From contig NC_053418.1 of NCBI RefSeq assembly GCF_016859285.1, positions 1,080,501 through 1,144,500 of the forward strand: DNA of 64,000 bases, in the 5' to 3' direction. Of this stretch, positions 13,050-25,400 are shown piece after piece. Position numbers and translations under genes: made by a program. Under the pieces are notes generated by a model, which saw nothing but the letters and a program-made list of their open reading frames with translations, was not told the DNA's origin and ran no database searches. The DNA comes from Xiphias gladius (lineage: Eukaryota > Chordata > Actinopteri > Istiophoriformes > Xiphiidae). Each line of letters opens with the position of its first letter. Position 1 is the stretch's first letter.

Positions 13050-13420
13050 CCCCCAACCGAGGGGGGGAGGGGGGAGAGAGAGAGAGAGAGAGAGAGAGAT
13101 GCAGATTCCTGTGTGTAACAGTAAGAGAGAGAGCGAGAGACTTGGAGAAAGGCATGTGGATTCCTGTGTGTTTGTGTGAGCGAGAGACGTAGACGCAGAG
13201 ACAGGGAGAGAGAGAGCTCTGGGTTGCGTTGAATGTTAGGAATGTTGAGGCTTTTGGCTCCAGTTTGCTCTGAAGGAGGAGGGAGGGGAGGAGAGCAGGG
13301 GGTGACGGAGTGAGTGGAAAAGGAGGACAGAGGGAGGAGATAAGGAGGGGGGGGAGGGAGAAGGAGATAAAGAAGGAGAAGAAAAAAAGAGGAAGTAAAG
13401 ATGGAGGAAAAGCAAAGCTG
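13050..13420. repeat. Purine-rich tract with (AG)n core
   Basis: It opens with G runs and an AG microsatellite at about 13074-13099. After a mixed spacer it continues as a GGA/GAA-rich stretch at about 13255-13415 that is almost entirely purine on the + strand. Such tracts can adopt triplex (H-DNA) structure; that is inference. Confidence 0.8.
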
Positions 13421-15239
13421 ACTGCGACCACTGATTTATCCCTTTGTCAGTCCCTCTGTTGTTTCTGGTCTTTAATCAATCAATGAATTATTAAAGCGGA
13501 AAAACGGAGGAAAACCAACGACACGGGCCCATCGTGTTTCCGGAGCCCAGAGTTTTCCGATCCTCTCCGGCGTTCGCGTTTGGCTCACAGCCATCGTGTC
13601 CACCGATTCCGCTGCGCATCGGGCGCTCAAACCAGAAAAGTGCCGCAGGTTCGAGCGCTCATCGCAGTTTACGGTCGTGTGAGGGCAGACGACGTCGCCT
13701 TCGGACCAACAGTGAACTTTTGTGCGCGTTGTGAAAGTCGCGGTCACAATGTAGGTGACATAGGTCACATCGTGCACAAAGAAACATTCAACGACGTGAT
13801 TCTCGTCACGGCGCAGCCCCGGGCTTCAACCTCAGATCGGACGGCGTCTTAGTGTCGCGATTGACTTCCTCTCTACCGACACGTACGCAGGGACGAGCGG
13901 CTTCGATGTGAAGAGACTGTCTGAAAGTAGTGCGCAACCGTCTTCGTCTTGTCGAGACAACGGAGACGCGTAAAAGATGCGGAGTCGCTCGGGGAGGTCG
14001 AGGATGCGGCAGGGGGCTTTCCACCCCACCTGACAAGAACTGAAACAACCGCTTGTTCAGTGGTCGATAGGAAGAACGTTCATCTGCAACCAGATCCATA
14101 AAGACGTCCCAAATTCTCTGTCCCCAGCTTCCTAAACCTGAGCTTTGCCGCTTTTCTTTGCTATAGATGACAACAAATGGAACATCTCATGATCTGGGAA
14201 ATTATAATGAGCTTTTTTATTCGCTGTTTTCTGACATTTTGCACCAGAACAAATCTATTAATCGAGACAGTAATCAGCAGATTAATGGATAATTAGAGGA
14301 GTTAGTCGTTGCAGGACTGGATCAGACAGAACCACTTTGAGGTTAGACATAGTGGGACCACACTCTGTGGACCGTCGAGACAGTTTCTTTTAATCCTGAC
14401 CAGATCTTTTCTCTAACTGTAACCGAGTAGTTTAAATCCTCAGCCCCAGAGGTGGTAGGGAGACTCTCCTGTTTTCTAACAGTCATATGAGGACACCGAC
14501 AGACAACCTGTGTTGTTCTTTAGGAGCGAGGACTTGTTTTCATGACGGACTAAACGCCGACTTTTCATAGTTTCAGCCTTAAAGAGTCGTTGTGATTCTT
14601 CTCGGCGTCGAGTCAAGCCATTCCTGAAATACTCCAACGGGCCTTTTGCTAGACGACCAGTTTCTCGGCGTTGGTCATGTTCCGTCTCTTTATTTCTCTG
14701 GCTCTACTTTTACGTCTCTGTCTCTGTCTCTCCTTCTCTTGATTCGCCGTCGCCTGCCGGGTAGCGTTCTCTCTGCAGGCCGTGTCCTCAGTCAGCCCAC
14801 GATCATTTCTGAGGGAAAAGAAGAACCGCCGTAACGTCGCTTGATTAGTTAATTGCATCTCGTCATTCTCTGGAGAGCCTCCCAGTCGGAGGTTTTGTTC
14901 ATATCGCATCAATAATTGAACTATTTAGAACTGGCTGAGGACCTCGGGTGTTTGGATGAAGCGGCATGCGATGAAGGCCAGTTTTTTTTCTAGAGCAGAG
15001 ACATTTCAGATCTTCTGCTGCTCGGCTCATTTTCAGGTTGTCAACATGAATCAGGCTGAGGCTCGGGCCCACCTCTCGTTGCAGAGCTTTAGTCGTTCGG
15101 TATTGACAGCTGTCGAGAGCCGGGAGAGAGTGAACCTGTTGGAAACGTCAGTGCGATGCTGAATGAGGTTTTCTTACTCCTGCAGCAAAACCTGGAAGCC
15201 GAAGTTTGACTTCAGCCCCGAATGTCTCCCTCGGCTGCT

Positions 15240-15480
15240 CCCTTCCGTCCATTGTTCTCCCCTCCACCTTTTCTCTTCCCCCTCCTCCCCTCTTTGTGTT
15301 TGCTCTCTCTCTTTTTCTTCTTGTTTTCCTTATCAGTTCTCAGCCTCACCCCGCTGTCTGCGCTCAGCTACTTTCTTCCTCTCTTTGTCCGTTTCCTACT
15401 CCATTTTTTCTCCTCCTCTTTCTCTTTCGCCCCTCTCTCTTTCTGCCTCCCCCCTCAGCCCTCTCCCCAGCTGTTTTCTG
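15240..15480. repeat. Pyrimidine-rich low-complexity tract
   Basis: About 240 bp that is mostly C and T, with CTCTCT and CCTCC runs and no regular period. ORFs across it (Ser/Phe/Leu/Pro-rich) are compositional artefacts. Confidence 0.8.
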
Positions 15481-15710
15481 TGTGAGTTGATGTTCGTCAC
15501 GTTGATGAGGGCTGGAGGGGGGAGCGAGACGCTACAGCGCACATGCGTTAGATACTTTGATTGAGCAAAGAGACTGTATTTTCTTATTTAAAGAGCTTGT
15601 CGGGACCGGTACTCCTCAGGGGGACCAAAGCCCGGTCCTAATGAGGCAGAACCTCACTTCTGAGGTCCTGGTTAGGGCTCGGTTGTCCTAACAAGGATAG
15701 CTGTACAATC

Positions 15711-15731
15711 GTGTGTGTGTGTGTGTGTGTG
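15711..15731. repeat. (GT)n microsatellite
   Basis: Pure GT run of about 21 bp, in opposite orientation to the (CA)n run 90 bp downstream. Confidence 0.85.
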
Positions 15732-15822
15732 CTGCAGTGTTGCGTAACCTCTGTGAGTGGGCTGCTGTTTGTGTCCAGTATTTATATACTCATCCACTCC
15801 AACAGCAATAACATTGTGAAAT

Positions 15823-15850
<28 letters not shown>
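15823..15850. repeat. (CA)n microsatellite
   Basis: Pure CA run of about 28 bp. With the GT run 90 bp upstream it could form an imperfect hairpin. Confidence 0.9.
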
Positions 15851-15854
<4 letters not shown>

Positions 15855-16432
15855 GTCTGAATGACTCCCACCGTCGTTCTCCTACGTGAAGTTGTCCGTC
15901 CATCCAGCTGTAGCTGTGTAAAACAGAGACGGCTGGAGACAGGGATTTCTCCAGTAGAAACAGATTTGGCAGATTTGGGGGATTTTGTGTCCTAATGTTA
16001 AACGAGCTCAGCAGCGTGAGCGACAACAACTCGTATCTGGCAGCAGTCGAACCTGGTTCAGAATCTCTCAGATATAATGAAACCCTCGGGAAGAACGGCT
16101 CCGCTCCCTGACGCGAGTAAAAAGTGACCATAAAAAAACCGTGAAGGACGGAGGACGGTCTGAACGCGGCCTACCTGGTCCAGACCGGGTCTTCCTTCGT
16201 GGCACAGCTGGATGATTCACTCTGATAGTGAAAAGAACTTTTTCCATCCAGCTCGTCCATTGTTGTCGTGCGTCAGGCTGAACTTGTTACATGTGCATGA
16301 AGACGTACTGTTGCTCCTCAGACTCAGGCGTCATCCTCCGGGACCGTTTCGCCTCTCTTGATTCGTCAGGACTCGGGATCAGAATCACACAGGAAGTGAA
16401 TCAACAACTCCCTCTCTCTCTCTCTCGCAGAG

Positions 16433-16438
16433 ATGTAG
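16433..16438 (+). promoter_or_regulatory. ddr2: Start-stop uORF (ATGTAG) in ddr2 5' UTR
   Basis: The exon that carries the ddr2 start codon begins after TCTCTCGCAG. Its third base starts an ATG immediately followed by TAG, 30 bp before the ATG used for the protein. A start-stop element of this kind can stall or divert scanning ribosomes; that effect is inferred, not shown. Confidence 0.55.
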
Positions 16439-16468
16439 CGTGTGTGTTGGTGTGATCGGCGGACCATC

Positions 16469-19400
16469 ATGCACCTCTTCCTGCTGCTGATCCTTCAAGC
16501 CGCAGCAGCCTTCGGACAGATCGACCCCGGTAAACACACACACACGCGCACGCTGGTTCGGGTTTTACTCCCTTTCAGATTTTCAGTCTCTGATTCTAAC
16601 TTAAGATTCTGTGTTTGTTTTGCAGCACATTGTCGCTATGCCTTGGGCATGGAGGACGGACGAATCAAAGACGACGACATCACAGCATCCAGCCGATGGT
16701 ATGAGACCACAGGACCACAGTACGCCAGGTCGGTGTGACGCTGATGGCTAATCTTTAAGTTTTCTTGAACGTACGAATGTAACGTAGGCTCCGACTGTTC
16801 AGACCCTTTAGCCACTTTCTTCACAAAAGCAGCTAGCGACAAACCTCAGCGACTTCCTGTAGAAGAGAGTCGCCAGTGTTGACCCACGAGCACGAGGTCA
16901 GGCTTTCCCTCCTCAGACACACCTCTCTATGGGTCTCATTCAACTGATCTCAGGTCAGCTGACACAGACCCGAATGAGCTTCTAACGTTCTCTCTGACTG
17001 ATCATTTTACAGGTAATTACACCTGAAATCTCAGCTCAGCCGTCGTCTTTAACTCGTGTGTCTGGTGATTCTGTCAGACGACGTCGTGGTTATAAAACCA
17101 GGATTTCAGCAGCAGAGCAGCAGCTTGAAGTGGCTGCTGGTTAACATGTGTCATTAAGGGCCATGTTTCAGTCACTGTTTCATAACTGTTCTGTCATCAG
17201 ACAATAGAAACACAAACACATGTAGATGAGAGCAGCTTTATTGGCAATTCAACTGGATTGAATGATTGTAAATGTGAGCACAGAGAGCAGGAGAGAAGCC
17301 AACAGATGAGACGAGTCCAGCCACGTACATCTTGTTTTAGAAAAGAGGATTTTTATTTATTTTTTTTAATTGTTTCTGGGAATTTAAACTTTGAAAGGCT
17401 TTTACATCAAAACATAATGATATTCAGCTGAAGTTACTAAAGTATTACAAAATGATGAAGAAATATCTAAAATGAGCATCATTTTAAAATCTTCACCCTG
17501 TTGTGTCAGTCAAAGAGCTCGTGAAGAACGGATGTTGGTTTAATAGAAAGCATATTGTGTATTTCGCCTACATACGTGAGACCTTTTTTCCTGAGGATGT
17601 GAATGAACAGTGCCGGTTTCACCACTGAAATAAACGTGAAAAAAGACCAGAACAAAACTCTGTTTCTGTCAGTAGCTTCCTTACGTGGAAAACACTACAG
17701 CAACAAATCATCGGATCAGGACATTAAACGGTTCAAAGTTTCACGGCTCTGAGGGCTCAGCTTTTGTATCTGAGGACTGTCTGTGTCGCCTCTGTGTGTG
17801 TTCGCAGGCTGAATCGTGAGGAGGGAGACGGCGCCTGGTGTCCCGAGGGACAGCTGGAGCCTTCAGACAGTCAGTACCTGCAGGTTTGTGTCTGGTTCCC
17901 TGCTTTAAGGAAAGAAAACCCAACCTCAAACAGGTCCAGTCGTGTCCAGCCGGCCTGTCTGGGGCTCTGACAGTTAGTCTTTCGTTGTCTGTGAGGATCC
18001 TCACTCATCTGGGTCGGAGGAAGTCTAGAAGTGCAAAGTCGGAGGCCGACGAGAGGTGACACATCCAGTCCGGCTGCTTTCAACGAAGCACTGGAATCAG
18101 GGTTTGGGCGAGTGTCTCTGAGGAGACGTGACGCTGCTGGGCCAGTGTGACGGGAGAGTGCGAGGGGTTGGCGGCGGACTGCAGGAAGGTCACTGGCTAA
18201 AGTTTCCGGTAGTAGCGCAACTTTAGGCCGGTGAAGGTAAATTTAAACACTGTGCACGGGCGTGAAACGGTGGAAGTAGGAACTTTGCTGGTGACGGACG
18301 CCCTGTCCGTCATCGGCAGACTTCATAAATGTAAAGTGATGCTTTCACGTTTGGTATGAGCGGTAGTTTCTGCTCCGCGAGGCGGCATCGCTCGGCGTGA
18401 ACGTGGATCGATACGTTTTCAGAGATAAACGCGACATAACTGTCCCAGCGTTGCACCGTTCAAACTTTCAATTGAGGGACCACCCACACGCAAGAGCACG
18501 CAAGAAACGAAAGCATCCAAGTCGCTCGCTAAACACAGTCTTCCTCGTCCTTCGGTCAAAAACCGTCTCGCTCAAATCTAAAACCCTCCAGAGAGACCTC
18601 GGTCAACGGGACTGTGGCGAGCCCTCGACACTCGACGAATCGACTCTCATGAAGTAGATTATATCAAGGTCCAACGGAACCCAACAAAAACACAAAAACA
18701 AAACTCCACCTCCTTTTGTTACAGGTCGGTAGCTCCTGACCGTGTCCGTGTCATCTGATTCAAATATGAAAAATGATAACAAAGGGAGCTTCTTTTTTTT
18801 CTGAAATCTCAAAGGACCCGTAATTGAGCTCCTAGTGCTTTGGGGCTCAGTGTGTCCGTTAGAGCAACCATCTTTCATTTAAGATGCGTAAAATCCATCT
18901 GTTTTGATAAGTTTGGTATAAAAAGTGCTTTAAGGGCCGAGGCAGGAGCAGGTGCTTTGGTTTGTCCTACCATGTCATCGAACACACATGAGAAAAAAGG
19001 GAAGTTTGAAAGATTTTTGTTTGGAAAATTTGATAATTTAATGAAACTGGAATTATTCATTGAATTAAAGGATGTTTTTTTTTTAAAGTAAGAACTGAAA
19101 TTGGCTAAATCTGGACCAAAGAAACAAAGTTAATAGTCAACCTGGCCTCTGGTTTTTCCTGGTGCGTCACAGGATTTGCGAGAAACCTTTTGACTGTGTG
19201 TCTCTCAGGTGGACCTGGGCAGGTTGACCTTCCTGACGGTGGTCGGGACTCAGGGACGATACGCCAGAAACTCCGGGAACGAGTTCGCCCGGGCGTACCG
19301 CCTCAACTACAGCCGGGACGGTCTACTGTGGAAGTCCTGGAGGAACCGGCTGGGGAACACGGTGAGCGACCCGCATATTTCACCGCAGAGGTCGGACAAA

Positions 19401-22400
19401 GCAGCGTGGGTCAGGAGCGGCTGAGGGGAGATGAGACAGAGAGTTAAAAAGGAGGCAGGAAAACAGTCTGTGATGCAGAAAGAACGGAAGAAAATCTGTA
19501 GAGGAAACGTGTGACAGAGTGATAGAACGAAGCGAGGGAGAAAAGAATGGGAGAAAGAGGAAGGAGCGGAAAATAAGATGATGCTTTTTTAACTCCGAGC
19601 CACTTCTGGTCATTCACGCTCATATCAGAGGAAATGACAATTCCACACCAGCTTCCTGTTGGCCCTCGAGGTCCCTGGCTGCTACGGCAACACCACTAGG
19701 ACACAATTTAAACACCGGGTTTTTATCAGCGGCGGTTTGACCGAACCGTTTCCTCCCTCACATTCAATCTGGGAACTTCCCAGAACCAGCACAGGTTTCT
19801 GGTTTCTGGGTTTACAGCCGCAGAGTAAGCACGAAATCTCGCAGATGGTTTTTCTTCTTCCCAGATGTGAAGTTAGAAAAAAGGTTTACGAACGAGCCAA
19901 ACGCTCTCGACCCGCCAGCAGACGTTTGGACACTGTGCGGTGATGTCTCTTGATTAGCATGAACCACCTTCTATTGGGACTGTAGCTCTCAGGGTCTTTT
20001 ATTTTATTTTTATCGAATACAACAGTTTGGTCAAAAAAAAAAAAAAGAACAGGGATCGTAATCTTCGATACTTCATTAATCTGATCAGATAATTCGACGG
20101 TAGTGCAGGTCACAGTGACGTTAATGACACGGGGGAAGTGGTGAGTTGTATCTTTACTCCCGTAGTAAGTCATTTTGCATTTTCGGGATCTTCATGAATG
20201 AACTTTGTGGGCTGAATTTGCCAGTAGACGTATGAGGAGCTTCCTTCCAAAATTGGACTAAATAGAGCAGGTTATGTTTGGTAAAAACCGGGCAACCAGG
20301 TGTTGATAGACAAAAAGGGAGCGGAGTTTGCATTAAACTCTTTTGCGTCTGCTTCATGTGGTAGTGACTCAGCCCGAGTGGAGTAGCGCTGGGCTGACAG
20401 TGATGCTTCCGTCACAGACGCTGTTGTTTGCTCTTCGTACCGAACATCTCCGTGCTATTTGTCACCAGGTGATAGAGGGCAACAAAAACGCCTACGCCTC
20501 CGTCATCAACGACCTTCACCCGCCAGTCATCGCCCGCTACATCCGTCTGATCCCGGTCACCAAGCTGTCGACCACTGTCTGCATGAGAGTGGAGCTGTAC
20601 GGCTGTCCGTGGGATGGTAGGACACACCGACACACAGTCACAATGTCTGCATGTTCTTTATCTCTGCTGAGTTTATTGCTTCTCAGAAATGTTTTCTCCT
20701 CCCCCAGAAACCTCCTCACTCTGAAAAGTCAACATAGAACCTTAAAAGGATTGAGCAAACATGGTTAATCTGTTGTGCAATAAAAGTAAATCACGCTAAC
20801 AGCTTTTATTTCTCAAAAGCCATTACAGTTAGATTTATCACACAGTTTATCAAAAACAACAAAAATAAAACCCGTATTCAGAAACTTGATCTGAATTGTA
20901 CCACGTCAGTCTGAGCCTGGCTGTTCCCATGAAATGAACTGATTCGGTTTGAATCTCTGCTGTTACACATGCTGCTGGGGGCTTTTATTATGGCGAGAAT
21001 TGCGAACTCCCTTCTCCGGTCAGTGAACGGGTTCGTGCCGGCACGTGTCAGCGAGACCTAAGTGCGTGCAGAGGGATTTCTGGCGCAGGTGTGGGACGGT
21101 AAAACTTAACGTACTACCCCTTTAACCTGCCTTTGCCCCCCCCCCGCAGACGGTCTGATCTCCTACAGCGCTCCGGAGGGTCAGCTCATGATGCCGCCAG
21201 GTTATCCCATCGCCAGCCTCAACGACTCCACGTATGACGGCGTGCACGAGAGGAGGCGAGCCACGCGCACCCATCACGCTTCAGTGTTTCTTGCCTTGCT
21301 GTTCCCTGTGACTGACAGCTGTCCTGTCCAATAGGAAGCTGTTTGGCGGGCTGGGTCAGCTGACGGACGGTGTGATTGGCCTGGACGACTTTCTGCTGAC
21401 GCGTCAGTACCACGTGTGGCCGGGCTACGACTACCTGGGCTGGAGGAACGACTCGCTGGGAACTCAGGGACACGTGGAGATGGAGTTTGTGTTCGACAGG
21501 CAGAGGAACTTCACCTCCATGAAGGTTTTACTTTCTGCTCAGTTCCCCCGATCAGGTTCACTCATAAGACGGAACCGGGGCCAAACGGGTCCAGGGAAAC
21601 ACTGGTGCTGGGAGCGGATCGCCATCGCACCGCTCACAGAATACCAGTGTCGTGTGGTAACTGACACTTTAAAGGTGCTATATGTAGGTTTACGCTATCG
21701 CTACGTAGCCGACGTTAGCATTAACAGGGCTCGGCATCAAACTTCATTCCTTTACTCCCCCAGAGCCGCCTCCGGCGGTGGGAAGCTACGCCAGCGTTTG
21801 CTCTTGTCTTGCCCCCTATTTCTACCACTTCCACTTTAGTTAGCATGCTAACCAGCTAGCCCCCGCCCGTCTTACAGTACCACTCTCCGATAGAGAGTCA
21901 CTGTAGCGTCTTGGCTTGAAAACACGACCAACCGCTACCGGCGAGAAAAGCTTACATGTGGCACCTTTGACTAGTGGAGGTGAACTCTCACACACACCCG
22001 TCTAAAATCACACAAACCCCTTTTAGTCGTGTTGTGTGTTTCACTTTCGTCATCCATTCTTTAACCAACAAACTCGAGTAAATACGTGAAACAGATCAGG
22101 TTTAATTCCGATCACGGCTGCAGTAACTGTGTCTACCACTGGACATGAGCACAGTTTTCATTGTACAAAGCTGAAACTCAGAATATTATTTATTTAGACA
22201 GTGATAACTGCAACTCTGATGAGGCTTTGACTCGTGCGTCTATGTTGTTGCTAAACACTAACAAAAAAATAATCACACTTACAAAAAATGCACATATTCA
22301 CCTTCCTCTACATTTTCTATATTACTTCTATACTGATACACATTATAACTGGTTCATCGCCTCCATTAATACACCCTCATTTTGCACCTCCCTTTATTTC

Positions 22401-25400
22401 ATGTATTTTAAACTATATTTGTTATGTATGTGTTTACACATGTTTACATTATACCAGATCTGTAAATTCTCATTTATTCTAAAATATGCCCAGAAAACTC
22501 TGACGTGACATTTGACCTTTTAGAAAGACTGAGAAGAAACCTTCAACTCACTTTGTCCTGCTGAGGCTAAATTCAAAAGGCTCCTTCACAGCATCACTCA
22601 TATTTTATAATGAATGCGAAAACCAGATGAAAGTCGACCTTTAAACCACTGCAGGAAAAAATGAGCAGCAAGATGTAATTTTAATCTAAAGGAAACCATC
22701 TGTTTCTCCCATCGCACTTTGTTTTTCTGTTTTTAATCCTACAAATATCCAATAATCCGTCCTCCGTCTGTCCAGGTTCACAGCAACAACATGTTCTCCC
22801 GCGGCGTGAAGATCTTCTCCTCCGTGTCCTGTACGTTTAAGCCCCGCCTCATCGCCGGCTGGGAGGCGGAGCCTGTGGCGTTCAAGACGGTGCTGGACGA
22901 CAGGAACCCCAGCGCCCGCTACGTCACCGTGCCGCTGAACCGCCGCGCCGCCAAGTCGATCCGCTGCCGCTTCTACTTCGCCGACGTCTGGATGATGTTC
23001 AGTGAGATCTCCTTTCAGTCGGGTAACACGCGCACACACACACACACACACACTCGGCGCACACACACATACGGATCATTTACACGTATGCAGAAACAGA
23101 AACAGAAAAATAAAATAAATTCCTGTTACTTGTCCTTCAGAGGACACCATACTCCCGACCCAGATGACCCTGGATGAGACTTCCACTCCGGCCATTGAGG
23201 AGAGCACCGTGACAACCATACCAAAGACATGTATGACCTTTGACCTTACCCTTTTCGTTTAATGTGAAACAGTGGTCGTCAGTGTCTTAACCTGGCATTG
23301 ACATAATGATATCGAACTGCTACAGCACCAAACAGTTAGAGGGCGCTGCTCAGCCAGAGCAAACAGAGTTTTTACTGGTGGCAGATTATGGCAGGAGGGT
23401 TAAAAAAACCCACTTCGAAGCCATGGGGCTGATGGGAAATGTGGTCTAAGTTTGGAGCAACACGAGTATCAGCAGTACTACAGGTCTGAGGTGGAGACAG
23501 CTAATCGTCCCCATCCTGATCTTGTTTGCTTACAGTCTTTCCACGGTGCTGTTGGGTCCTTTGACAGTAATATCTCGATCCAAATCTCCTTTAAAGGTGA
23601 TGAAGGCTTTGCCAGACTGTAAGAAACAAGTGTATTAAAAAACAAAGTGATTCGTACTGCAAATGTGGAATTGTGACCGAGAAAATTGGCTGTACATTAA
23701 AGAAAACAAGAAAAATAAGTGAAGGGCTTAATTACATGGAAAGTTTCGAAGCTGTCTAAAGTCTAATGTGTGCTGGGAAAATGAAAAGAAAAGCATGAAC
23801 GGTATCTTTGTCTTTAGAAGCCAAAAACCGTAATATTATCTCTGCCATCTTCTCCATGTCATTCTGGACATTTGTCCTGTATCGTTCCTCCAAACCGTTT
23901 AATATTTCCGTAGCACATTTCGTCTGAAACAGTTCTCTCATCGTTAAATCTTAAGTCTTGGCGTCTCCCTCCCTTCTCCGCAGCGGCTGATCCATCAGCC
24001 AGTGGTCCACCAGACGACGGGAACACGCCCATTCTGATCGGCTGCCTGGTGACCATCATCCTGCTGTTAGTCATCATCATCTTCCTCATCCTCTGGTGCC
24101 AGTACGTCTGCAAGGTGCTGGAGAAGGTGAGGAGACAAGGCGCTGACGGAAAAAGAGCCGCGCTCTAGAACGGTGAAGAGGCCCAAGTTGTTGAGTGTGA
24201 AGGGTTCCAGTGAACAGAAGTGTCTCTTCTCTTTGTTTCAACATTTAGGACAGTCTAAAGTCCTGGGGCCTTGCCTCTGGAATTTGTTTTTGTCTTGGAG
24301 GCAACTGTTGTGCTTAAACTTCCTCTTGAACTCGAAGAGACTGAGGTCCAGCCTTGTAAATTTAAGCCCAAAGAGCTGCTAGACTCCGAGGCAACCGAGC
24401 GCTGGATCTCTGCCGTGTCCCCGAAAAATCCGATAAAGACCAAAAGAGCCGGCAGGTGATTGAAACACAGGAGGCGAGAAATGTCTCATTGGTCATTTTT
24501 CTCCTCTTCCAGGCTCCACGCCGGATCCTCGACGAGGAGGTGACGGTTCGTCTGTCGTCCTGCAGTGACACCATCATCCTACAGACCCCCCCCGTGCCCC
24601 CCCGCTCTGGACACGCCCCTGCAGGTACGCCTTACTTCTTCTTCCAGTAGAAACATCCATCTGACCATCCGACTAACCTGGCTTGGGTTATTATTTGAGA
24701 TCATTGACACGTATGGATTTTATTCTGTGTTGACTTTGTTCAATTGATGTCACCTGATATGTCCTTATTTTTCCGACCGTCCCTGAGGAACCTGAGCAAA
24801 GAGTTGCTTTGAAGGAAAAGCACCGATTTTGATACTCGGTTACTCGCTCGCTCATTCGTTGGTTCCTTTATTCACTGACGTTGTCGACTCAGTCTAAGAA
24901 GATCTGGCCAATTTAAATACCTGTTCGTACCTACAAGAAGGTTTTCCTGTAAAAGCTTCTTTTTGACTCTTTTCAGTGGAAACGCTGTGGTATTTTATCT
25001 GTAGTAACTGCTGTGTTATAGCTCCTGAGTATTTAGTGCTGTTCAGTAAAAAGCAATATTTGACTCTCCGAAATGCGAGACAACAGATCCGTGATTAAAG
25101 GCCGTAACCCAAACGAAGGAACAGTTAGACAGTCAAAGGTCAGTGACACGCAAAACGCTACGCATCAGGACTTTAAAAAATGGAGGTTTTCCAGCTGCAT
25201 ATATTGGCTTCACGGCCTGAGACACAAACCTGGCGCGATATCCAACTAACCCGGGGACGGCCTGGACTCCTGGACATCAGGTCACCAGGAAACTTCTCTC
25301 TGGACTCCCGCAGGAATGCCTGGTTCTCGTTCATGTGTTGTCTTTTCCTCAGGCCCTGCCAACACTGACCCTCACTATGAGAGGGTTTTCCTGCTGGACC

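Larger units (their letters stand above)
5594..16430 (+). other. Probable first intron of ddr2 / non-coding DNA
   Basis: Nearly 11 kb without a recognisable protein domain. It holds several GT/CA microsatellites, a homopurine tract near 13.0-13.4 kb, a pyrimidine-rich tract near 15.24-15.48 kb and a TATA-containing segment near 8.83 kb. CpG-rich stretches near 11.87-12.6 and 13.5-14.0 kb look like old dispersed repeats, but I cannot name a family. Confidence 0.4.

Noticed and set aside
11869..16170. Inverted pair GCTGCGTTCAGACC / complement of GGTCTGAACGCGGC as ends of one 4.3-kb element
   Set aside because: The 14-bp match has one mismatch and similar words recur elsewhere. They are more likely two unrelated repeat ends than one element.
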